Positions 33,843 to 43,003 of a stretch of 64,000 nt of DNA are shown here, in pieces. Positions within the stretch are counted from its first letter, which is position 1. Each line of letters starts with the position of its first letter. The stretch comes from Bacillota bacterium (GTDB taxonomy: Bacteria; Bacillota; Clostridia; Lachnospirales; Lachnospiraceae): assembly GCA_023411215.1 (NCBI GenBank), contig JAEYOY010000070.1, positions 215,171 through 279,170 of the forward strand, given 5' to 3'. Below the pieces are notes generated by a model that saw only the letters and a list, made by a program, of their open reading frames with translations, did no database searches and was not told where the DNA came from. Made by a program: the position numbers and the translations under genes.

Positions 33843-35268
33843 GGCAGCATACCACCGGATTACGTGCAGCTCCTACTTCATCCGGACGGCCTACCACCGT
33901 ATTCACCGGACTAAGATGCAGAGCCTCCGGCTCCTCCTGTGCTCTCTTATAGATTTGTTTATAGACTGCTACTGCTTCCTCCAAGGTTTCCTTCGATTCC
34001 GTCTCAGTAGGCTCTACCATCAGTGCTTCATGCACAATCAGCGGGAAATACATCGTTGGTGGATGCATACCGTAATCCAGCAAGGTCTTTGCAAAGTCCA
34101 GGGCAGATACTCCCTTCTCCTTCTTCAGCTCCTCCAGCGAGATTACAAACTCGTGCATGCAGGGACCGGGAAAAGGAATATCAAAGGTACCTTTTAGTAA
34201 ATGCATCATATAATTAGCATTCAGTACCGCATTATGGGAAGCACTGCGAAGTCCTTCCGCTCCTAAGGTCAGAATATAGGTTAATGCTCTGACTACGATC
34301 AGGAAATTGCCATGGAAGGCTTTCACTCTGCCAATACTGGTCGATGATTTCTCCTCCCAGCTATAGTTCCCATTATGCTCCTTAATACGTGGAGAAGGCA
34401 GGTACTTCGTAAGTATTTTCTTGCAGCCGACCGGACCGCTGCCGGGGCCACCACCGCCATGAGGTGTAGAGAAGGTCTTATGAAGATTCAGGTGAACTAC
34501 ATCAAAGCCCATATCACCCGGTCTGGCAATTCCCATAATTGCATTCAGGTTCGCACCATCATAATAATTCAGTCCGCCTGCTTCATGGATAATTCTCGTT
34601 ATCTCCAGGATATTCTGATCAAACATCCCGATGGTATTGGGATTGGTCAGCATAAAGCCTGCCGTATCCTCTCCTACCACCTTGCGAAGCTCCTCGGGAT
34701 CAACATAGCCCTCCTTGGTGGAAGGCACATTGATCACAGAAAAACCTGCCATCGTCGCACTCGCGGGATTGGTTCCGTGTGCCGAGTCAGGTACGATGAT
34801 CTTAGTCCTCTTTAAATCCTTATGATCCTGGTGATAAGCCCATATTAATTTGAGACCGGTAAACTCTCCATGGGCACCTGCTGCCGGCTGGAAATCCATC
34901 GAATCCATGCCGGTAATCTCACATAGGTACTCCTCTGCTTTCTTCAGTACCTCAAGACACCCCTGAATGCTGTCCTCCGGCTGTAAGGGATGAACTCCTG
35001 CGAAGCCGCTCAGCTTCGCCATATCATCATTAATCTTCGGATTGTATTTCATGGTACAGGAGCCAAGTGGATAGAAACCGTTATTGATGCCAAAGGTACG
35101 CTTCATTAACTGTGTATAATGCCTGCTGAGCTCCGTCTCCGATACTTCCGGTAGCTGAAGTTCTTTCTTCCGCAGATATCCTTCGGAGGGTGCGACTACG
35201 GGAACATCGCATTCCGGAAGAAGTGTACAGCCTCTGCCTGGCATGCTCTTTTCAAAAATCAGCTTCAT
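33835..35268 (-). CDS. gcvPB: Glycine dehydrogenase (decarboxylating) subunit 2
   Basis: 477 residues. The PLP-binding subunit of glycine decarboxylase (P protein); PLP lysine in VHLNLHKTFSTPHGGGGPGS. It contains DSMDFQPAAGAHGEFTGL and PDSAHGTNPASATMAGF. Paired with GcvPA it decarboxylates glycine and passes the aminomethyl group to lipoyl-GcvH. Start ATG at 35268 shares one base with the gcvPA stop (TGATG), giving strong coupling, with AGGAGG 10-12 nt before. A GTG codon just before is less likely. P protein is split into two chains, as usual in Firmicutes. Confidence 0.97.
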   Translation of the reverse strand: MKLIFEKSMPGRGCTLLPECDVPVVAPSEGYLRKKELQLPEVSETELSRHYTQLMKRTFGINNGFYPLGSCTMKYNPKINDDMAKLSGFAGVHPLQPEDSIQGCLEVLKKAEEYLCEITGMDSMDFQPAAGAHGEFTGLKLIWAYHQDHKDLKRTKIIVPDSAHGTNPASATMAGFSVINVPSTKEGYVDPEELRKVVGEDTAGFMLTNPNTIGMFDQNILEITRIIHEAGGLNYYDGANLNAIMGIARPGDMGFDVVHLNLHKTFSTPHGGGGPGSGPVGCKKILTKYLPSPRIKEHNGNYSWEEKSSTSIGRVKAFHGNFLIVVRALTYILTLGAEGLRSASHNAVLNANYMMHLLKGTFDIPFPGPCMHEFVISLEELKKEKGVSALDFAKTLLDYGMHPPTMYFPLIVHEALMVEPTETESKETLEEAVAVYKQIYKRAQEEPEALHLSPVNTVVGRPDEVGAARNPVVCCHD

Positions 35269-36596
35269 CACGCAAGCACCTCCTTCATAACGGTTATCAG
35301 GTCGTCGATTTCTTCCCTGGTGTTCATCTCAGTCGCACACCAGAGGATATCACCCTGATGCTCACCGGACAGAGGATAACCGCCAAGAATTCCACGTTGC
35401 ATCAGTCCGTCCAGTAAATTATCCACATCACCGGTAAAGCCAGTGACAAATTCGTTAAAATATTCTCCCTTATATCTCATGGAGAAGCCTTCTAGACCAC
35501 AGAGTCGTTCCGCAAGATAGTGTGCCTTGGACATAGACAGCTCTGCTGCCTGTTGTAATCCCCTCCTGCCCATGGCATCCAGATATACGGCAGCCGTCAT
35601 CGCACAAAGTGCCTGATTTGAGCAGATATTGCTGGAGGCCTTCTCTCTTCGGATATGCTGCTCTCTCGCTTGAAGTGTCAGGACGAAGGTTCGGTTCCCC
35701 TTATTATCTGTCGTCTCTCCGACAATACGACCGGGAAGTCTTCTCATCAGCTTTTCCGTAGTTGCCATGAAGCCAAGATATGGTCCGCCGAAGGATAAGG
35801 GAATACCAAGAGGCTGACCTTCCCCGACCGCAATGTCGGCACCATATTCCATAGGAGATTTAAGAAGTCCTAGGGAAATGGGATTACAGCTCATAATATA
35901 CTTTACATCCGTTCCCGAGATAAGCGCTCCAACCCCGTCACCCTCCTCAAGCAAACCGTAGAAATTTGGTTGCTGGATCAGTACACAAGCGGTCTCATCG
36001 TCAATTATCGTCTTCAGCTGCTCCAGATCTGTTCTGCCTTCCTTCGCAGGTACTATCACTACTTCGATATCGGTACCACTGCAATAGGTGAAAATCGTCT
36101 CAATCGTCTGTGGATGAACGGTCGCAGAGATGATTGCCTTCTTTCGCTTGCGTTCCTTACTCATAATGACTGCCTCCGCTGCAGCAGTAGCTCCATCGTA
36201 GACAGATGCATTGGATGCATCCATTCCTGTCAGTTCGCAGATCATAGTCTGATATTCAAAGATGGACTGTAGAATCCCCTGACTAATTTCCGCCTGATAA
36301 GGAGTATAAGCAGTAACAAATTCCTCCTTAGAGGTAATCTGGCTTACAATGGAAGGAATATAGTGATTATATGCGCCTGCTCCGCGAAAGATAGAATGAT
36401 ATACTTTATTCTTCGCAGCGATTCCGGTCATCTTTCTTCGAACCTCGAATTCGGATAAGCCTTTGTTCAGCTTCAGTCCTTCCTCCAGATAGACTTCCTT
36501 CGGAATTGCCAGAAACAGGTCGCGGAAGCTTACGGCTCCGACCGCCTTCAGCATCTCCTGCTGCTCCTGTAACGTATTCGGTACGTAGGTGCCCAT
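35268..36596 (-). CDS. gcvPA: Glycine dehydrogenase (decarboxylating) subunit 1
   Basis: 442 residues, the other half of the split P protein. Family segments: MGTYVPNTLQEQQEMLKAVG, FRGAGAYNHYIPSIV, TAYTPYQAEISQGILQSIFE, DASNASVYDGATAAAEAV and GEGQPLGIPLSFGGPYLGF. It forms the alpha2beta2 glycine decarboxylase with GcvPB. AGGAGG is present before the ATG. It starts 12 nt after the gcvH stop, within one operon. Confidence 0.97.
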   Translation of the reverse strand: MGTYVPNTLQEQQEMLKAVGAVSFRDLFLAIPKEVYLEEGLKLNKGLSEFEVRRKMTGIAAKNKVYHSIFRGAGAYNHYIPSIVSQITSKEEFVTAYTPYQAEISQGILQSIFEYQTMICELTGMDASNASVYDGATAAAEAVIMSKERKRKKAIISATVHPQTIETIFTYCSGTDIEVVIVPAKEGRTDLEQLKTIIDDETACVLIQQPNFYGLLEEGDGVGALISGTDVKYIMSCNPISLGLLKSPMEYGADIAVGEGQPLGIPLSFGGPYLGFMATTEKLMRRLPGRIVGETTDNKGNRTFVLTLQAREQHIRREKASSNICSNQALCAMTAAVYLDAMGRRGLQQAAELSMSKAHYLAERLCGLEGFSMRYKGEYFNEFVTGFTGDVDNLLDGLMQRGILGGYPLSGEHQGDILWCATEMNTREEIDDLITVMKEVLA

Positions 36597-36607
36597 ATAC
36601 TACCTCC

Positions 36608-36970
36608 TTATGAATTAAGCTCTTTATATTCCTTCTCTGATAATAGATCGGCATGGTTGGTAACGTCTTCCACCTCGATAAACCATGCGTCGTAAGCATC
36701 GGCATTGATTAATTCCGGATGATCCAACAACTCCTCATTGATTGCTTTTACAGTTCCGGTGACCGGACTGTATACGCTGGACACTGCCTTTACCGACTCA
36801 ACATCAGCGAATTCCTCGCCGGCTACCACTTCATCACCCACCTCCGGCAGATTAACGAATACCAGATCTCCAAGCTGCTTCTGAGCGTAATCGGAGATAC
36901 CCACCTTTGCTGTTGTAGCATTACTAAACTGAACCCATTCATGTGATTTTAAATACGAAAATTCCTTCAT
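36608..36970 (-). CDS. gcvH: Glycine cleavage system H protein
   Basis: 120 residues. The lipoyl carrier of the system. The lipoylated lysine is Lys61, in the motif ADVESVKAVSSVYSPVTG; the rest reads YLKSHEWVQFSNATTAKVGI and SEKEYKELN at the end. It moves between the P, T and L proteins. The ribosome binding site GGAGG is good. A 170-nt gap separates it from gcvT upstream, longer than the other junctions in the operon; it holds no gene. Confidence 0.97.
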   Translation of the reverse strand: MKEFSYLKSHEWVQFSNATTAKVGISDYAQKQLGDLVFVNLPEVGDEVVAGEEFADVESVKAVSSVYSPVTGTVKAINEELLDHPELINADAYDAWFIEVEDVTNHADLLSEKEYKELNS

Positions 36971-37140
36971 CTTGTATCAACCTCCAAATATAATATAATT
37001 ATTTTCTAAAATTTCATCATAGCTTAGCATATTCTTTAACAATCTGTTTGCTCCCAACGGGTTCTTCCATATATGAAAATATAAGACACCCTCATTTGGT
37101 AAACCTTGCAATTCATCAGCAGGGGAGATTTATTGTGTTG

Positions 37141-38271
37141 CTATTTCATCCGTTTATAGAACGGTAAAGCTACTACCTCGGCGGTAATTCTTCGTCCTCT
37201 TACATCAACCTCAACCTGTGTTCCCAATTCACTATGGGCAATATCTAATAGAGCCATTGCTATAGGGCGGCCCAGATAAGGGCAATGGGTACCGGAGGTG
37301 GTTACTCCAATCTGCTTATTATTATAATATACCGGGCATGCTTCTCTGGCGATACCTCTTCCGGTAATGTTCAGTCCAACTCGAGTCTTCGTCGGTTCCC
37401 CTCTAGCTAGAATTCCTTCTTTGCCGATGAAATCCCCCTTCTCTGTCTTCACTGCAAAACCAAGTCCGGTTTCCAGAGGAGATATGGTATCATCCATCTC
37501 ATGACCATATAGGGGCATCGCAGCCTCCAATCGTAAGGTATCTCTTGCACCCAGTCCGCAGGGAATTAATACATAATCCTCTGTTGTGTCCGTTCTCTTA
37601 CTATTGTTTTCGGTGTCGTAATTGCCAGCTGTAAGAAGTAACTTCCACAGCTTCGCTGCATCCTCGTTCCTGCAATAAAGCTCATAGCCGTCCTCTCCGG
37701 TATAACCGGTTTTTGATATCAGGCACGTGATGCCTGCAACCGGGACCTCCTCCTTGAAGCTGTAATATTTGTCCGGGAGCAGCTCCTTGGCAACCAGCTT
37801 ACATAGGATTTCCTTCGATCTCGGTCCCTGAAGGGCCAGCTGTGAGATATCATCCGAGATATCCGTAAATTCTACTTCTCCAACCAGATGAGCCTTCATC
37901 CAATCCACATCCTTGAAACGATTTGCAGCATTAATTACTATCAGATACTCTTCGCTATTCTTCTGATATACCAGAAGATCATCTACGACTCCTCCACTTT
38001 CATTGCACATCGGACTGTATTTGACCTGCCCGTCATACATATGTCCACAATCATTGCTGACCAAGTGCTGAACATTCTTCAGGGCATCCTTACCCTTTAG
38101 TAGCACCTCACCCATGTGGGATACATCAAATAACCCGGCTGCTATTCTTACTGCCATATGCTCTGTGATGACTCCTGTCTCGTACTGAACCGGTAACAGA
38201 TAGCCGGCAAAGGGAACCATCTTCCCTGCCGCTTTCACATGACAATCATAAAGGTGCGTTTTCCTTTCCAT
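37141..38271 (-). CDS. gcvT: Aminomethyltransferase (glycine cleavage T protein)
   Basis: 376 residues. Transfers the methylene group from aminomethyl-lipoyl GcvH to tetrahydrofolate, releasing ammonia. Family segments: MVPFAGYLLPVQYETGVITE, LFDVSHMGEVLLKG, ALQGPRSKEIL, GYTGEDGYELYC, LGARDTLRLEAAMPLYGHEM and the C-terminal barrel (about 285-376). Start with GGGAGG. First gene of the operon, directly downstream of the glycine riboswitch terminator. Confidence 0.97.
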   Translation of the reverse strand: MERKTHLYDCHVKAAGKMVPFAGYLLPVQYETGVITEHMAVRIAAGLFDVSHMGEVLLKGKDALKNVQHLVSNDCGHMYDGQVKYSPMCNESGGVVDDLLVYQKNSEEYLIVINAANRFKDVDWMKAHLVGEVEFTDISDDISQLALQGPRSKEILCKLVAKELLPDKYYSFKEEVPVAGITCLISKTGYTGEDGYELYCRNEDAAKLWKLLLTAGNYDTENNSKRTDTTEDYVLIPCGLGARDTLRLEAAMPLYGHEMDDTISPLETGLGFAVKTEKGDFIGKEGILARGEPTKTRVGLNITGRGIAREACPVYYNNKQIGVTTSGTHCPYLGRPIAMALLDIAHSELGTQVEVDVRGRRITAEVVALPFYKRMK

Positions 38272-38368
38272 CGTAACCTCCCATTCTGCTTCGCATATAG
38301 GTACACAAATATTATACCGATATACATGATAAGCGATACGCCTTTCTTACCAATGGATTTTGGACAAT

Positions 38369-38400
38369 AAAAAAAGACGTACTGAATAAATCAATACGCC
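38369..38400 (-). terminator. Riboswitch-controlled terminator before gcvT
   Basis: The stem GGCGTATTGA..TTCAGTACGTC (38400-38376) followed by a T7 run on the minus strand. Its left arm overlaps the end of the second glycine aptamer (CAACAGAGGCG), so glycine binding could prevent it and allow gcv transcription. Confidence 0.8.
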
Positions 38401-38582
38401 TCTGTTGGTTTACCTGAAAGATTCTCCTCTGCTCCTATGTACATTATAAAGGAACAGAAAATTGCTTCTTCGGTGCCGAATCGCTTTCCAGAGTATCGTC
38501 CAGATCAGGTCCTTTTGCCTGAGAGTTTTCGCATTCCCCTTCGGCGCCGCCATATGCTCAGACGGTCTCTCCCAAATCCTTC
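38398..38582 (-). promoter_or_regulatory. Tandem glycine riboswitch of the gcv operon
   Basis: Two aptamers in series on the minus strand. Aptamer 1 (about 38582-38505): GGGAGAGACC, then GGCGCCGAAGGGG and CTCTCAGGCAAAAGGACC. Aptamer 2 (about 38504-38398): CTCTGGAAAGCG, then GGCACCGAAGAAGCAA, then ATCTTTCAGGTAAACC. These match the conserved glycine-binding core (GCACCGAAG and the CAGGCAAAAGGAC segment). It senses glycine and controls the gcv operon. Confidence 0.95.
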
Positions 38583-38628
38583 ATCCGACTATAAACCTGT
38601 ACTTAACAACAGGTATCATTATATGAAT

Positions 38629-38657
38629 ATTATAGTATTTCAACCTTATAAAGTCAA
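38629..38657 (-). promoter_or_regulatory. Promoter of the gcv operon
   Basis: TTGACT (38657-38652), 17-nt spacer, TATAAT (38634-38629). The transcript would start near 38622, about 40 nt before the first aptamer. Confidence 0.82.
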
Positions 38658-38687
38658 TCCTGATATCAGTATTCCACCCCCTTTAAT

Positions 38688-38739
38688 TACAGTTCTGACC
38701 CAACTCAAATTTTCAACTTAGACTAGGGTCTGAACTGTA
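38688..38739. mobile_element. MITE-like palindromic element, short copy
   Basis: 52 bp with ends TACAGTTCTGACCC / GGGTCTGAACTGTA, 13 of 14 bases complementary. The inside (AACTCAAATTTTCAAC) matches in reverse complement the region near the left end of the 21427-21607 element. It looks like a deletion derivative of the longer form. Confidence 0.6.
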
Positions 38740-38835
38740 ACCCCTTCTGCAATCTTACAACAATCCTCCCCTTCATGGAACTTCTAAATTACCCTGTCAT
38801 ATAATACTGTATAAGCAAGAATGGAGGAAGTACCT

Positions 38836-39612
38836 ATGAGCGAATTACTCAAAATTGATCACCTCAGCTATACCTATCATAGTCTTGAAGGGGAAACACC
38901 GGCACTATTCGATGTTTCTTTTCATGTGATGGATGGTGAATTCTTAAGCGTCGTAGGACCAAGCGGTTGTGGCAAATCTACTCTGCTTTCTCTGATTGCC
39001 GGGCTGATTGAGCCAAGTAGCGGCTATATATATATCAATGACAAGGACATAAAATCCTCCGGCAAGAACATCGGTTATATGTTACAGAGGGATCAACTAC
39101 TGGAGTGGCGTAATACTCTCAAGAATATCACCTTAGGTCTGGAAATACAGCATAAGCTGTCAGAGAACAGCTATGTTCAAATAAATGAAATGCTTAACAC
39201 CTATGGTCTTATTACTTTTCAAAATTCCTACCCCTCAAATCTCTCTGGAGGTATGAGACAAAGGGCGGCATTAATCCGAACCCTTCTCTTGGAGCCGGAT
39301 ATACTCCTGTTAGATGAACCTTTTTCTGCCCTGGATTATCAAACGCGTCTGGAGGTTGCGGATGATATCTGGGGTATTATTCGTAAGGAGAAGAAAACAG
39401 CAATCCTAATTACCCACGATATCGCCGAAGCAATCAGCATGGCAGATCGAGTGGTCGTATTATCCCAAAGGCCAGGAACTGTTAAGAATGTATTTGATAT
39501 TAAGCTTTCCGTTCCCGACCGTACCCCCTTCACCAGTCGTAGTGCCCCTGAATTTCAGGACTATTTTAATCTTATATGGAAGGAGTTAACGCAACATGAG
39601 CAGGAAGCATAA
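38836..39612 (+). CDS. ABC transporter ATP-binding protein (nitrate/sulfonate/taurine type)
   Basis: 258 residues from the ATG at 38836 (MSELLKIDHLSYTYHSLEGE; GGAGG 8 nt upstream). Walker A GPSGCGKST, Q-loop MLQRDQLLEWR, signature LSGGMRQRAALIRTLL, Walker B ILLLDEPFSALD and the H-loop ILITHDIAEAI. The SsuB/TauB/ThiZ group of importer ATPases. It overlaps its permease gene by 17 nt. There is no substrate-binding protein in the window, so the substrate cannot be inferred; candidates are sulfonates or thiamine precursors. Confidence 0.9.
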   Translation: MSELLKIDHLSYTYHSLEGETPALFDVSFHVMDGEFLSVVGPSGCGKSTLLSLIAGLIEPSSGYIYINDKDIKSSGKNIGYMLQRDQLLEWRNTLKNITLGLEIQHKLSENSYVQINEMLNTYGLITFQNSYPSNLSGGMRQRAALIRTLLLEPDILLLDEPFSALDYQTRLEVADDIWGIIRKEKKTAILITHDIAEAISMADRVVVLSQRPGTVKNVFDIKLSVPDRTPFTSRSAPEFQDYFNLIWKELTQHEQEA

Positions 39613-40420
39613 CAAAGTAGAAGGCGAAAGCCTGAACGTCTCCGCTGCTCAACAGGATTATATCAGAAAGCATCAGCTGCATCTTCGTTGGGTGCGGTTT
39701 TATCAGATTCTTATCCTGCTAAGCTTCATCTTTGCCTGGGAGATTACCGCAAGGCTGGGGATATTGAACTCCTTTGTATTCTCCAGTCCTTCCAGAGTTA
39801 TGAAGACAATCATGCAGATGACAGCCTCCGGACAGCTACTGTATCATGTGGGAATCACCCTGCTTGAGACCCTGGGAAGCTTCTTCCTGGTCAATGTACT
39901 GGGAATTTTGTTAGCAATCATCCTATGGTGGAATCACAGCGTCTCCAAGGTTCTGGAGCCGTATCTGATTGTACTGAACAGTCTTCCAAAGTCGGCACTG
40001 GCTCCGGTCTTCATCGTATGGCTAGGAAACAATGTAAAGACCATCATAGTAGCCGCTGTATCGGTCGCAATCTTTGGAACAGTAATCAATCTATACTCAG
40101 ATTTTAAGGAGGTTGAGGAGGATAAGATCAAGCTAATCTATACCCTCGGTGGAAAGAAGAAGGATGTCCTCTACAAGATCATCCTTCCCGGTAATATTCC
40201 CTCCATCATCAGTCAGATGAAGGTAAATATCGGGCTCTCTCTGGTAGGTGTTATCATAGGAGAATTCCTTGCGGCCAAAGCCGGACTGGGTTATCTTATC
40301 ATCTATGGAAGTCAGGTCTTTAAGTTGGATTGGGTAATCATGTCGATTGTGATTCTGTGTATTGTAGCAACGGGACTATATAAGCTATTGACCTATTTTG
40401 AGAAGAAGGTTTCAAGATAG
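39596..40420 (+). CDS. ABC transporter permease (nitrate/sulfonate/taurine type)
   Basis: 274 residues, about six membrane segments. Starts MSRKHNKVEGESLNVSAAQQ (long hydrophilic N terminus) and contains the EAA-like loop LGGKKKDVLYKIILPGNIP, typical of SsuC/TauC family permeases. It overlaps the ATPase gene by 17 nt (AAGGAG is within the ATPase). The partner substrate-binding protein is missing nearby. Followed by a dispersed hairpin and a terminator shared with the convergent chemoreceptor gene. Confidence 0.9.
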   Translation: MSRKHNKVEGESLNVSAAQQDYIRKHQLHLRWVRFYQILILLSFIFAWEITARLGILNSFVFSSPSRVMKTIMQMTASGQLLYHVGITLLETLGSFFLVNVLGILLAIILWWNHSVSKVLEPYLIVLNSLPKSALAPVFIVWLGNNVKTIIVAAVSVAIFGTVINLYSDFKEVEEDKIKLIYTLGGKKKDVLYKIILPGNIPSIISQMKVNIGLSLVGVIIGEFLAAKAGLGYLIIYGSQVFKLDWVIMSIVILCIVATGLYKLLTYFEKKVSR

Positions 40421-40444
40421 CGGAGCATATAATCTTTGACCGAA

Positions 40445-40473
40445 ATAGAAAGTACGCTCTGCGAACTATCTAT
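40445..40473. repeat. Dispersed ATAGAAAG hairpin, copy
   Basis: ATAGAAAGTACGCTCTGCGA followed by ACTATCTAT, 24 nt after the permease stop. Confidence 0.6.
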
Positions 40474-40486
40474 CCCCATAAATAGA

Positions 40487-40523
40487 AAATGGCTTTTGCA
40501 GGTTATTTCAGCAAAAGCCATTT
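40487..40523. terminator. Bidirectional terminator between ABC permease and chemoreceptor
   Basis: AAATGGCTTTTGC-N11-GCAAAAGCCATTT, a perfect 13-bp stem between convergent genes. Confidence 0.9.
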
Positions 40524-40561
40524 CATCTATCTTCTAGAAATTAAGTTGTGATAAATATTTG

Positions 40562-43003
40562 TTATTCAGTAATCTGGAAGATACGGATTGCTTCCTCCAG
40601 TCTTTTTGCCTGCTTAGCAAGCTCTGTTGCTGACTGACTCAAGAATTCTACCGAGGTAATCTGATTGATCGCAGTTGCACTTACTTCCTCAGAGGAGGTA
40701 GCCGTCTGTTGGGATATCGCAGAGATATTACGGATCGCATCTAAGGTATCATCCTTTGCATTCTCTATTCCGCGAACACCATCCGATATATTATTCAAGT
40801 TATTTACCAGACTTCCAACCTGCTCATTAATATTCTCAAAGTTCTTAACGGTCTTTATTAATGACTCCATCTGAGATGCAACAATATCCTCCGCTTTCTT
40901 CGCGGAATTCGCTGTCACCCTGGTCTTTTCCTTGATGCTACTTACTACCGTAGTTATCTGGTTAGATGCTTTTACGGATTGTTCTGCCAGCTTACGGATC
41001 TCTGAGGCTACTACTGCAAAGCCACGTCCTGCTTCTCCTGCTCTAGCTGCTTCTATGGAAGCATTCAGGGATAAGAGGTTCGTCTGGTCTGCAATACTGT
41101 TAATAACCTCAATAAAGCTTTCAATACTTCTGGATTGCAGCTCCAGATCTTCAATATCGTTAATTACTTCTCTGGTTATCTCCGTAGTCGCATTGGACTT
41201 ATTATTCAATTCATCGATGGTTGTAATACCTTCTCCGACAATGACCTTAGCATCTTTCGCAATCTGCTCAATCTCATAGGTATTGTTGTAGACCTGGTCT
41301 ATCTTAACGGACAGGTTTGACATCTGAAGTAAGCATTGTTCCGTATCAGTTGCCTGTTGTACGACGCCCTTCTCAATCTCGTCAATCGCTAAGGAGATAT
41401 CCTTTGTCGATGTGAGAATATCACTGGAGGTATCGGAAAGACTGTCTGCCGATTCATTTACCTGATTACCTACTGTAGCCACCTGTTCAATCAAGCCTCT
41501 CATTCCATCCACCATGTCGTTCAGACTATTGGACAGAATTAAGAATTCATCCTTACGCCTTGTCCTAAACTTTGTAGTCAGATTGCCCTGTGCTGCTACC
41601 GCGATGGATTTGGATAGTTTTGAAATCTCTGCACCGATGCTTGCAGCAATCAAAGTACCAACAAAAAGAGCTAGGATCGAAGCTATAATAATCGCAAGAA
41701 CAGTCAATAGTTTGATGGATTGTGCCTTTGCTAAGATCGCACTCTCAGGAACCAATGCACATACCATAGCCTTCGTACTTCCTACCTTGCTATAAAGGAA
41801 CATATAGTCCTTACCGTTATACTTCTCATAGGAAACTCCATTGAAGTTACTATCAGCCAAAGCATCCTTATAATACTTCTGGGAACTAAAGACAGATGTC
41901 TCTTCCGAATTCGCAAGTGTTTCGTATCCATCACTGGTTACAAATCCAACAATACTTCCTTCACCAAGTTTAATATTGGATACGGCACGATCAATCTCGA
42001 TCTTTGGAATGTCCATAATTATGAAGCCGTTATTTTCTGCCATCTTTCGAATAATTGAGATAGAATAGTTAACCTGCTTGTTCCCTAACTGTTCATCTAA
42101 GAAGCTATGGTTGCCGACCCAGACATAGCGATCCAATGCTGCGGATATCGTCTTTCCTTCGGGAGATTCTACGAAGCTGCTATAAATATCAGCCGGAAGA
42201 TCAGCAACCGAAGAGACACCCAAACCTTGCTCACCAATCATATGCATCGAATAGATAAAGGTATGTGAGGCTTTTGCATTCATCAGCTCATTCTTGACTT
42301 TTTCAAAAGCTTCGGAACTCTCTGCCTCGTTCATTGTATCTGATTTATTATAGTAATTTTTTATTACCTTGTTATCGGTTAATTCATAGGATTTTTTGGA
42401 TACTGCATCAATGCCTAGAAATATGTAGTCACGTACCGCATTCAATGCGTCTGATGCAATTAGCTCGTAATTCTGTGTTATTGCTCTAGAAGTTTGATTA
42501 TAGGAAATAGCACCGAAAATAGCCATCAGTATCACCGGTATAGCAAATCCCATTAACAGCTTGGTACGAATACCGGAGAAGTGTCGTAGAAATCCCTTCT
42601 GCGGGAGACTTATCGTATCCTCTTCATTCTCCTTCACCACAAATTTCTTCGTGAGAACGGATAATAAGGGTAGTTTAAATGCTATCCCCTTCCTCTGATG
42701 TTTACCTGTTTCATCCTTCTTGCCATGTTTCCCGATTGATTTCTTTAAGCCTGGCATCTTCTCAATTTGGTCCGAACTTGTTATGCTCTCAGTTGATGCG
42801 CCTTCTGTTATTATATCTACATTAGTTACACTCTCAGCACTTGTATCCTCTGCAATAATATCAGTCGTACTCTCAACAAGGCTACCCGCATAAGCAGCCA
42901 CTTCTTCCGTATTCTCTTTCATCATATTCTCTTCCGACCGCTCTTTGTCATACATGTTTTCCGTTATCTCCGTCCCGGGAAACCTGTTATCCTCGTTGTT
43001 CAT
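40562..43003 (-). CDS. Methyl-accepting chemotaxis protein with long acidic N terminus
   Basis: 813 residues from the ATG at 43003 (MNNEDNRFPGTEITENMYDK; GGAGG 8 nt before). The first 150 residues are hydrophilic, acidic and Ser/Thr-rich, then basic, with no known domain; this comes before the first membrane segment (about residues 157-177, LLMGFAIPVILMAIFGAISY). An extracytoplasmic sensor of about 270 residues, probably a Cache-type fold, follows, then a second membrane segment (LLTVLAIIIASILALFVGTL, about 450), HAMP-like region and a signalling domain with IADQTNLLSLNASIEAARAG. The ligand is unknown. The cytosolic N-terminal extension is unusual in MCPs. Convergent with the ABC permease gene. 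Confidence 0.93.
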   Translation of the reverse strand: MNNEDNRFPGTEITENMYDKERSEENMMKENTEEVAAYAGSLVESTTDIIAEDTSAESVTNVDIITEGASTESITSSDQIEKMPGLKKSIGKHGKKDETGKHQRKGIAFKLPLLSVLTKKFVVKENEEDTISLPQKGFLRHFSGIRTKLLMGFAIPVILMAIFGAISYNQTSRAITQNYELIASDALNAVRDYIFLGIDAVSKKSYELTDNKVIKNYYNKSDTMNEAESSEAFEKVKNELMNAKASHTFIYSMHMIGEQGLGVSSVADLPADIYSSFVESPEGKTISAALDRYVWVGNHSFLDEQLGNKQVNYSISIIRKMAENNGFIIMDIPKIEIDRAVSNIKLGEGSIVGFVTSDGYETLANSEETSVFSSQKYYKDALADSNFNGVSYEKYNGKDYMFLYSKVGSTKAMVCALVPESAILAKAQSIKLLTVLAIIIASILALFVGTLIAASIGAEISKLSKSIAVAAQGNLTTKFRTRRKDEFLILSNSLNDMVDGMRGLIEQVATVGNQVNESADSLSDTSSDILTSTKDISLAIDEIEKGVVQQATDTEQCLLQMSNLSVKIDQVYNNTYEIEQIAKDAKVIVGEGITTIDELNNKSNATTEITREVINDIEDLELQSRSIESFIEVINSIADQTNLLSLNASIEAARAGEAGRGFAVVASEIRKLAEQSVKASNQITTVVSSIKEKTRVTANSAKKAEDIVASQMESLIKTVKNFENINEQVGSLVNNLNNISDGVRGIENAKDDTLDAIRNISAISQQTATSSEEVSATAINQITSVEFLSQSATELAKQAKRLEEAIRIFQITE

